Origin: Anaerolineales bacterium
Lineage (GTDB): Bacteria; Chloroflexota; Anaerolineae; Anaerolineales; UBA4823
NCBI GenBank assembly: GCA_016932955.1
Contig: JAFGBV010000160.1
Location: forward strand, 1-6,550
Direction of reading: 5' to 3'
Length of the DNA: 6,550 nucleotides
The translations under genes and the position numbers were made by a program. The notes under the pieces are model-generated. The model made no database searches. It had not been told where the DNA came from and saw only the letters and a program-made list of their open reading frames with translations. Positions 1 to 5,320 of the stretch are shown here, one piece after another. The number at the start of each line of letters is the position of its first letter. Within the stretch, counting starts at the first letter, position 1.

Positions 1-870
1 AGCGGTTTTGCCCGTTTCAACGCTTCAGAAGCCGACCAACCAGAGAGTCCGACAGAGAATGGAATCACTGTCCATAGCACAGAACCACAAATATCTGAAA
101 CAGAATCCCGAGAAAAAGGGGGCAGCGATAGTTCCGAAACCGGCCTGTGGTGGCTGCGCGAACCGCTCCACACCATCACCCCTCTGGCAGATCGGATTGA
201 GGTGCAGCTCGTTAATTACCTGATCCAGCATCCTGGTATAACCCTGGCTGAGCTGGATCAGATGCTCTGCACAGCCTTCCCTGGTTTACTGGCCCCCGAT
301 ATCCAACTGCTCCAGGCCATCCTGGAATCCTACGCCGAACCGCTGGTGCCTGGTAGCTCTTCCTGGCAGATCCGCCCGCAAGATCAGCCTGCCGCGCGCC
401 GCAGCGACCTGTCTGAGGCGCGCAAACTCATTAATCGATTAGGCGAGAGGCTTGGATACCAACCTCAGCAATCACCACCAGCCACAACCTCCTCCAATGC
501 CACCCTTGCCCTACCTCCTGCGATCATTTGGGCAGGTTCAACTGGCGAACCCTCCTATTGGTTATTCCCTCTCGCCTCGGCTGTCATCGGGGATATTCTA
601 TTGCGCAGCACCCAACCGCCCGCCCGAAGCATCATCGTTCTCCCCGGTGGGCGAGCAAATCTCGTTCTTCACAAACTGCGCCGTGACCCTCGCCTCAACC
701 GCCTTTGTACTCTCACGAATACACCATCCCGAACTGGTGGTTGGCGCTTTCTAAAATTCCGCCACCTGCGCTGGCTCTTTGAAAACCCCCTGCTATCACC
801 CGAGAGCCTGGACGAACAAATTTACCTCGACCCTCTCACCTACTCCACACCCCAATTGCGTTTACTCTAA
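1..870 (+). CDS. C-terminal part of an unrecognised protein (5' end outside window)
   Basis: The frame is open from the first base of the window and ends at TAA (868-870), giving 289 visible residues; the true start lies upstream. An internal ATG at 202 is unlikely to be the start because coding-like sequence precedes it. The first ~50 residues are polar and Ser/Glu-rich, a probable linker. Residues ~51-110 (from WWLREPLHTI through LITYLIQHPG-like helices and AELDQMLCTAFPGLL) look like a small helical or winged-helix unit. A Pro/Ser/Thr linker follows near 150-170. The last ~115 residues form an alpha/beta unit with a hydrophobic strand, RSIIVLPGGRANLVLHKLRR, then WRFLKFRHLRWL and a DEQIYLDPLTY end. 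I have a weak impression that such C-terminal regions occur on large DNA methyltransferase-like proteins of Chloroflexota, but no methylase motif is in the window, so no function is assigned. It is convergent with the penicillin-binding protein gene, 7 bases away. Confidence 0.75.
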   Translation, partial: SGFARFNASEADQPESPTENGITVHSTEPQISETESREKGGSDSSETGLWWLREPLHTITPLADRIEVQLVNYLIQHPGITLAELDQMLCTAFPGLLAPDIQLLQAILESYAEPLVPGSSSWQIRPQDQPAARRSDLSEARKLINRLGERLGYQPQQSPPATTSSNATLALPPAIIWAGSTGEPSYWLFPLASAVIGDILLRSTQPPARSIIVLPGGRANLVLHKLRRDPRLNRLCTLTNTPSRTGGWRFLKFRHLRWLFENPLLSPESLDEQIYLDPLTYSTPQLRLL

Positions 871-877
871 GACTACT

Positions 878-3800
878 CTACCCGCTTTCCGAGGTTGCCG
901 TCGGGGTAGGGGTATAGTCTGGCGTCTCAGAAGGCTGCCCTTGTGTAGGGCTGGGCGTTGCCGTCGGCGGCGGGACTGTCGGCGTGGATGTCGCCGGGGG
1001 AGTGTTGCTTGGCTGGGGTGTGTTGGTTGGTGTTGACGAGGGCACCAGTGTCGGCGTCCAGGTCGGCGTTAGTGTTGGGGTTTCCGTTGGTGTCGGCGTC
1101 ACCGTTGGCACCTGGATGTTGAGATGCAATAACCTCTCAGCGTAGGTGTTACGGATGCTTTCCATCCACAACCGCAGCGTGATCGTCCCGGCTGGTATTT
1201 CCTTTAAATCCCAGGTAGCAATCTTTCCTGCCTGGCTGAGCGGCTGGTTTCCCTCGGTTATCAGCCGCCATTCAACCGGATTATCCCCCACCCCATACTC
1301 CAAGCGATAACTCTTGAAGTCCGCGCTGGCATCCACCCTGGCAAAGATATCCAGCGGCGAGGCTGTAATCGTCTGATTCTCACCCAGGTTAGTAAATTCC
1401 AGGAATGGGCGCGGGTCTTCTGCGCGGCATTCACGCGCCGGTGCGAACAAGATTGGCTCCTGAAAGCCCATCCCCTCAGCCCAGGTGCGCCCCTCGGGGT
1501 TATCGCGAATCCATGACACAGCCCACACATCAGTGACATTGAGGGCAAACTCTTCCTTGGTATAGCCGGTACAGGCTGCCGATGCCCGTAGCCCGCTCCA
1601 CGTATCAAAAACCACCTTAGACCATAAATCCTGTTCTTTGGGTAGTGGAGGTTGGTCCGCGGCAAAAATTTCAGAGCGCTGGTTCTGGCACCACTGCGAC
1701 GGCTCGGCACCAGAGATAGAGCAAATCACCCGGTCCACGATCCCCGCTGGTCGATAGAAGGGGGATGGGTTTCCTCCTGTCAGTTGCTGGATAGCCACCT
1801 GCATGAATTGCGACCAGATCGGCGCTGCGCCTGTCAAGCCAGAGGTACCCTGCATCGGCGTGTAATCCGCATTCCCCACCCACACGCCCACCGCAAGGTC
1901 TGGGGTGTAGCCCAATGTCCAATTATCACGGAAATCATTGGTAGTGCCCGTCTTTGCCGCCGCAGCAAAGGGCAGGCTGAGCACCGAATTCGGCCCAAAA
2001 GCAGGCGTGCGTGCCTCATTATCAGATAGGATCGATGTGATCAGATAAGCGTGTTCGGCCCGAATTACCTGCTCTCCTGGAGGGAACTGGTATTCTTCCA
2101 CCACATTTCCATCATGGTCAACAATACGCAAGATCGCCACCGCTGGCATTCTCCGTCCACTATTTGCCAGCACCCCATACGCCTCAGTCATCTCCATCAG
2201 GCTCACCTCTCCCCCTCCAAGCGTGAGCGAGAGCCCGTAATCCTGGCGCTCCAGGCTGGTGATGCCCAAACGCCGCGCCATACCAATCATCCCTTCCTGC
2301 GCTTCTGTAGCATTATCATCATAGATACCCACAAACTGCAAAGCTTTCACTGCCGGGATATTATAGGAATTGGCCAGTGCCAAGCGTACCGTCACCGGTC
2401 CATGAAAACGCCCATCATAGTTCACCGGAATATATGGAGGGCGCGGGTCGTTTGGATCACCTGAAGGCGGGAACTCAGAGGGCACATCCCAGAGCAAAGT
2501 AGCGGGCGTCCAGCCGCGTTCGAACGCTGCCAGATAGGTGATCGGCTTGATCGAAGACCCCGGCTGGCGGGTTGGCGAGGTGACCATATTCACCTGACCA
2601 TCTATATTCTCATCATAGAAATCCACCGACCCCACCATCGCCAGGATTTCACCTGTGGCAGGCCGGATCGCCACCAGCGCCCCATTGCCAGCGTTATACG
2701 ATGCCAGTGAGGCTACCTGCTCTGCCACAATCTGTTCCGCCGCATCCTGTAGCCCGGGATCCAGGGTGGTGTACACCGAAAATCCAGAACGGTAGATCGT
2801 TTGCGCATCAAATTTAGCCTCGAGAAGCGAGCGCACATAATTCACCCAATGGGGATAGCGCATCTGCACTTCAGGCGTATTGAACTGGTATGTCTCCATC
2901 TCTACATACGCCGCCACTGCTGCATCCGAATTCACGCAGATCCGTTCCGGGCTGTTGCTCACATAGATGCAGCCTTGCTCTGCGCTAGCCTCATACATCA
3001 GGGTAAGCACCTGCTGCAGACGAGTCAACGTCGCATCCCGATTGGTGTAGATATCATACACAGCTGGAGCCTGATGCAGCCCTGCCAGGAAAGATGCTTG
3101 TGGCAGGGTCAGATTGCTTGCTGTGGTTGCAAAGTAGGTCTCTGCAGCCGCTTCAATCCCATAAGCCAGGTTCCCATAATAAGCTTCGTTCAGGTAAAGC
3201 TCCAGGATTTCATCCTTAGAATAGCGCCGTGTCATCTCGGCTGCGATCAGCGCCTCGCGCACCTTGCGCATATAAGATTGCTCAAAACGCTCCTCTGCAG
3301 AGAGGAAAAGAAGCCGCGCCAGTTGCTGGGTGATCGTAGATGCGCCTGATACAGTATCCCCGCCCTGGGCGTTCTGCCAGAAAGCGCGCAAGATTGCCAG
3401 CCAATCAAAGCCAGGGTGTGAATAATAGGCTTTATCTTCTGTGGCTATCGTTGCCGCCACTACATATGGTGATATTTCTTCCAGGGTTACATAAGTACGC
3501 CGCCCAGCATTCGGATCCAGAATCTCATAGAGCAGATTCCCATTTCTATCGAAAATTCGGGTCGTCTCAAACGCAGAAGCCCGCTGGCGCAGATCTTCCA
3601 CATTCGGAAGTGTGGCAACCACAGAGTAGTATTCATATAACACCACCGACCCGCCGATGATCGCCAACACCACCATCACAAAGAGGGCGATCAAAGCCAT
3701 CCGCAGCAGGCAACCGAGGCCTTTGCGCCAATCGATTGGCGCGCCTGGCTGTGGGGTCGCTTTTTTAGGGGGGCGAGGCGAAGGAGGAACAGGTTTTGTC

Positions 3801-4465
3801 AGGCTTGTTCTACCCGCCTGGCGTGTTGTTCGCCCGCCCGGCTGAGGGCTTCGATAAGCTGCTTTCCCTACCCTTGTGGCATGCACATCAATCTCATCGA
3901 CACGGCGCGGCAGCGGCATCCCCTGTGTTCCTAGCGCCGGCGGCGATTTCCGAGGGGTATCGCCCAATGGCGGTGGCGGAGGTGTCGAGGATAGCTTGGA
4001 TGGTCCGGTTTCGCGCCCGGCTTCTCCACGCGGAACCCCTTCCCCTTTTGCATCCTTTCCCGAAGGCTGTGTGTCGCCCCCCTCCATGAACCAGCCCCCG
4101 GTCGGAACTGGCGCAGCCGGTTGTGCTGCTTTCTCAGGCTCAGAGTATGATGGCTGAGGCCTGTCATCCTCACCACTGCCAGCTTCAGCCTGAGCTGCCT
4201 TTTCAGAATCCGCCCCTGCTTCATCAGCAGTAGTCTCATCCTCCGCAAACCAGCCGCCGGGTGGCACAGGAGATATTTGCTCTGCATATGCTTCCGGTTG
4301 AGATTTACCCTGCTCACCAGCAGCTTCACCCCCCTGCTCAGCCTCACCCGCCAGGCGGGGATTGATCTCATCTACACTTTCGGATTCATCCTCTTGCGAA
4401 TCCAACAGGCGGCGAAAACGCCGGATCGATTCATCATCTAGAGGGGGAGAAGGGTTCTTGCTCAT
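878..4465 (-). CDS. Class A penicillin-binding protein (bifunctional peptidoglycan glycosyltransferase/transpeptidase, PBP1A type)
   Basis: This enzyme polymerises lipid II into glycan strands and cross-links the stem peptides outside the cytoplasmic membrane. Taking the ATG at 4465 gives 1195 residues, well above the usual 650-900. Order: disordered cytoplasmic tail (1-245; acidic first, then basic and Pro-rich); one membrane helix (~251-276, ending in VLYEYYSVV); GT51 domain (~298-473) with EDKAYYSHPG (catalytic E343), GASTITQQLAR, RKVRE and KDEILELYLN; transpeptidase (~591-890) with SSIK (nucleophile S637, K640; 2546-2557), SYN (700-702) and KTG (838-840); a beta-sandwich region (~1020-1118); and a Thr/Pro-rich tail. 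All catalytic motifs are present, so it should be active. Start choice: a TTG at 4486 is in frame but lies inside the MaoC gene; ATG MSKNPSP at 4465 follows the MaoC stop by one base (TGAGATG), which suggests translational coupling. No strong Shine-Dalgarno is seen; a CAGG lies ~13 bases upstream. Family call is certain; the mrcA/ponA symbol is not assigned because of the divergent architecture. Confidence 0.96.
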   Translation of the reverse strand: MSKNPSPPLDDESIRRFRRLLDSQEDESESVDEINPRLAGEAEQGGEAAGEQGKSQPEAYAEQISPVPPGGWFAEDETTADEAGADSEKAAQAEAGSGEDDRPQPSYSEPEKAAQPAAPVPTGGWFMEGGDTQPSGKDAKGEGVPRGEAGRETGPSKLSSTPPPPPLGDTPRKSPPALGTQGMPLPRRVDEIDVHATRVGKAAYRSPQPGGRTTRQAGRTSLTKPVPPSPRPPKKATPQPGAPIDWRKGLGCLLRMALIALFVMVVLAIIGGSVVLYEYYSVVATLPNVEDLRQRASAFETTRIFDRNGNLLYEILDPNAGRRTYVTLEEISPYVVAATIATEDKAYYSHPGFDWLAILRAFWQNAQGGDTVSGASTITQQLARLLFLSAEERFEQSYMRKVREALIAAEMTRRYSKDEILELYLNEAYYGNLAYGIEAAAETYFATTASNLTLPQASFLAGLHQAPAVYDIYTNRDATLTRLQQVLTLMYEASAEQGCIYVSNSPERICVNSDAAVAAYVEMETYQFNTPEVQMRYPHWVNYVRSLLEAKFDAQTIYRSGFSVYTTLDPGLQDAAEQIVAEQVASLASYNAGNGALVAIRPATGEILAMVGSVDFYDENIDGQVNMVTSPTRQPGSSIKPITYLAAFERGWTPATLLWDVPSEFPPSGDPNDPRPPYIPVNYDGRFHGPVTVRLALANSYNIPAVKALQFVGIYDDNATEAQEGMIGMARRLGITSLERQDYGLSLTLGGGEVSLMEMTEAYGVLANSGRRMPAVAILRIVDHDGNVVEEYQFPPGEQVIRAEHAYLITSILSDNEARTPAFGPNSVLSLPFAAAAKTGTTNDFRDNWTLGYTPDLAVGVWVGNADYTPMQGTSGLTGAAPIWSQFMQVAIQQLTGGNPSPFYRPAGIVDRVICSISGAEPSQWCQNQRSEIFAADQPPLPKEQDLWSKVVFDTWSGLRASAACTGYTKEEFALNVTDVWAVSWIRDNPEGRTWAEGMGFQEPILFAPARECRAEDPRPFLEFTNLGENQTITASPLDIFARVDASADFKSYRLEYGVGDNPVEWRLITEGNQPLSQAGKIATWDLKEIPAGTITLRLWMESIRNTYAERLLHLNIQVPTVTPTPTETPTLTPTWTPTLVPSSTPTNTPQPSNTPPATSTPTVPPPTATPSPTQGQPSETPDYTPTPTATSESG
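881..1108 (-). repeat. Degenerate repeat encoding the Thr/Pro-rich C-terminal tail of the penicillin-binding protein
   Basis: The final ~73 codons of the penicillin-binding protein are built from short degenerate units of the PTxTPTxTP kind (for example PTVTPTPTETPTLTP), seen on the plus strand as repeated GTCGGCGTT/GTTGGTGTT-like blocks. The units vary in codon use and length, so this is a low-complexity protein linker and not an exact tandem array. Such tails are common in exported Chloroflexota proteins and are probably extended and possibly O-glycosylated; that role is inferred. No LPxTG or other sorting signal follows, and the protein simply ends in SESG. Confidence 0.8.
3725..3742. repeat. 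18-base perfect palindrome inside the penicillin-binding protein gene
   Basis: GCGCCAATCGATTGGCGC is identical to its reverse complement. It encodes the APIDWR stretch just before the membrane helix of the penicillin-binding protein. It has no central loop and is centred on ATCGAT. Whether it is a protein binding site or chance in coding sequence cannot be told from this window. Confidence 0.55.
4082..4111 (-). repeat. Second copy of the PVPxGGWFxE motif in the cytoplasmic tail of the penicillin-binding protein
   Basis: This stretch encodes PVPTGGWFME (residues 119-128 from the ATG at 4465). It matches PVPPGGWFAE (residues 66-75; 4241-4270) at eight of ten positions. Both copies sit in otherwise low-complexity acidic sequence and are followed by more acidic residues. 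Five of the eight identical residues use a different synonymous codon in the two copies. Confidence 0.6.
4241..4270 (-). repeat. First copy of the PVPxGGWFxE motif in the cytoplasmic tail of the penicillin-binding protein
   Basis: This stretch encodes PVPPGGWFAE (residues 66-75). It is the only part of this disordered region, along with its partner at 4082-4111, that carries aromatic Trp-Phe residues. It is a candidate short linear binding motif on the cytoplasmic side of the membrane. Confidence 0.6.
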
Positions 4466-4466
4466 C

Positions 4467-4934
4467 TCAGGCAGGCCTGCTGACAACTAGGACGGTCCAT
4501 GTGCCTTTCATTGTGATTTCCTGGCGCTGGTTCTTCACCGCCAGTTCAATCACCACCGAGCCGCCTCCCAGGCGCGGCAGCGCTTTGGTTTCTAAGACGA
4601 GCAATTCCACATGGACTGTATCACCAATAAATATTGGGCTGGAAAACTTCCAGTTATTGATCTCGCGGAAAGCCAACACTGTCCCCTCCAGCACACCTGT
4701 CCGCATCGCAAGCCCAGAGGCAATCCCCAGCACCAGCAAGCCATGTGCCACGCGCTGCCCATAGGGTGTGCCGCGGCTGAATTCCACGTCGGTGTGAATC
4801 TGGTTGTAATCCCCTGAAAGTCCAGCAAATGTCACCACATCGCTTTCAGTCACCGTTCTGGCGCTGGTCAGGATGCGTTGGCCCACTGCAAATTCCTCAA
4901 AATAATAACCGCCTCGCTGAAAATTCTCGCTCAT
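4467..4934 (-). CDS. MaoC-like hot-dog fold (R)-specific enoyl-CoA hydratase/dehydratase
   Basis: The product is a 155-residue single-domain cytoplasmic protein of normal MaoC/R-hydratase length. Members add water to trans-2-enoyl-CoA to give (R)-3-hydroxyacyl-CoA, or dehydrate related acyl-CoA thioesters. The N-terminal GGYYFEEFAVGQRI and TVTESDVVTFAGLSGDYNQIH segments are typical; within the latter, D42, N44 and H47 form the D-x-N-x-x-H hydratase motif with the Asp/His catalytic pair, and RVAHGLLVLGIASGL (61-75) is the central hot-dog helix region. SSPIFIGDTVHVE near 98-110 is the usual later strand. The ATG at 4934 has a strong Shine-Dalgarno, AGAGGAG, six bases upstream, in the 27-base gap after the PII-like gene. 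Its stop lies one base before the ATG of the penicillin-binding protein gene. The actual acyl substrate cannot be told; the neighbours do not point to fatty acid or polyhydroxyalkanoate genes. Confidence 0.93.
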   Translation of the reverse strand: MSENFQRGGYYFEEFAVGQRILTSARTVTESDVVTFAGLSGDYNQIHTDVEFSRGTPYGQRVAHGLLVLGIASGLAMRTGVLEGTVLAFREINNWKFSSPIFIGDTVHVELLVLETKALPRLGGGSVVIELAVKNQRQEITMKGTWTVLVVSRPA

Positions 4935-4940
4935 GTTAAG

Positions 4941-4947
4941 CTCCTCT
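4941..4947 (-). promoter_or_regulatory. Ribosome binding site of the MaoC-like gene
   Basis: AGAGGAG on the minus strand lies six bases (CTTAAC) before the ATG at 4934. It fixes the start of the MaoC-like gene and shows that this gene has its own strong initiation signal, unlike the penicillin-binding protein gene after it. Confidence 0.8.
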
Positions 4948-4961
4948 GGAGTGCAAATAAT

Positions 4962-5318
4962 CTACTTGTGATAACTTTTAGTGATCCCATACGCACGCAA
5001 CACGGGCATCACCACCAGCAGACCTGTGTCCGCTTGACTCAAATCACCCACAACCTTCTGCGTCGCCGCCACCAGATGATCGATCATCTCCTCATCCTCG
5101 ATCACCGTGAAAAGCGTGCGGCTGAACGACTCATCATATTCATACAATGATTCCAGGCTGGGGATCAACGGTACATCATCCCGCCAGGTGCCTGTCCGCA
5201 ACCGCCCTAGACCACTGCTATGCATGATGGTAGCCCCCTGCACGCCCACACTTTCCCAGGCCTCCAACAGCGCCTCTAGCTTATCACAATCATGGAGCAC
5301 GAACAAAACCGTATACAT
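4962..5318 (-). CDS. PII-like signalling protein (GlnB-fold), probable partner of the antiporter
   Basis: The product has 118 residues, close to the ~112 of GlnB/GlnK. The order fits a ferredoxin-like PII fold: strand MYTVLFVLHD, helix DKLEALLEAWESVG, strand GATIMHSS, then GLGRLRTG at 36-43, which lines up with GFGRQKG at the base of the T-loop in classical PII. A long T-loop-like stretch follows (~44-66), then strand RTLFTVIED, helix EEMIDHLVAATQKVVGDL, and a last strand GLLVVMPVLRAYGI. The classical signatures are missing: no YRGAEY in the T-loop and no TGxxGDGKIF in the B-loop, so this belongs with divergent PII-like proteins. Its ATG overlaps the antiporter stop (TAATG) and has a strong Shine-Dalgarno, so the two are almost certainly co-translated. 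Inference: a trimeric cytoplasmic regulator of the antiporter. The ligand is unknown. The fold assignment is from pattern only; a DUF190- or CutA-type protein of the same fold is the main alternative. Confidence 0.8.
   Translation of the reverse strand: MYTVLFVLHDCDKLEALLEAWESVGVQGATIMHSSGLGRLRTGTWRDDVPLIPSLESLYEYDESFSRTLFTVIEDEEMIDHLVAATQKVVGDLSQADTGLLVVMPVLRAYGITKSYHK
5074..5089. repeat. 16-base perfect palindrome inside the PII-like gene
   Basis: AGATGATCGATCATCT is identical to its reverse complement. It encodes the EMIDHL part of helix 2 of the PII-like protein and lies 140 bases upstream of the MaoC-like ATG. It is centred on ATCGAT, like the 18-base palindrome at 3725-3742. Confidence 0.5.
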
Positions 5319-5320
5319 TA
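5316..5320 (-). promoter_or_regulatory. TAATG stop/start overlap coupling antiporter and PII-like gene
   Basis: Read on the minus strand, the antiporter TAA (5320-5318) shares its last A with the ATG (5318-5316) of the PII-like gene. Such overlaps usually let the terminating ribosome re-initiate, keeping the two products in fixed ratio. Confidence 0.85.

Noticed and set aside
452..754. A 100-codon plus-strand open frame in another phase inside the first gene.
   Set aside because: It lies wholly inside the longer open frame 1-870, is Pro/Ser-rich and has no initiation signal of note.
202..870. ATG at 202 as the true start of the first gene.
   Set aside because: The same frame is open to the first base of the window, the ATG falls inside a helix-like segment (ITPLADRIEVQLVNYL region), and no Shine-Dalgarno precedes it.
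900..1110. Repeated GTCGGCGTT/GTTGGTGTT blocks as a CRISPR array or tandem DNA repeat.
   Set aside because: Spacing is irregular, units are degenerate, there are no spacers, and in the minus frame they read as a Thr/Pro linker continuous with the penicillin-binding protein.
2801..3349. A 182-codon plus-strand open frame antisense to the glycosyltransferase region.
   Set aside because: The minus strand here encodes intact GT51 motifs. The plus-strand translation is His/Cys-rich without family features.
3931..4371. A 146-codon open frame on the minus strand within the penicillin-binding protein tail region.
   Set aside because: It is the shifted frame of the low-complexity, disordered N-terminal tail. 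Its translation is Arg/His/Leu-rich without any family pattern, and the true frame continues into a membrane helix and catalytic domains.
4467..4486. TTG at 4486 as start of the penicillin-binding protein.
   Set aside because: It would overlap the MaoC-like gene by 20 bases. The ATG at 4465, directly after the MaoC stop, gives the more usual MSK start.
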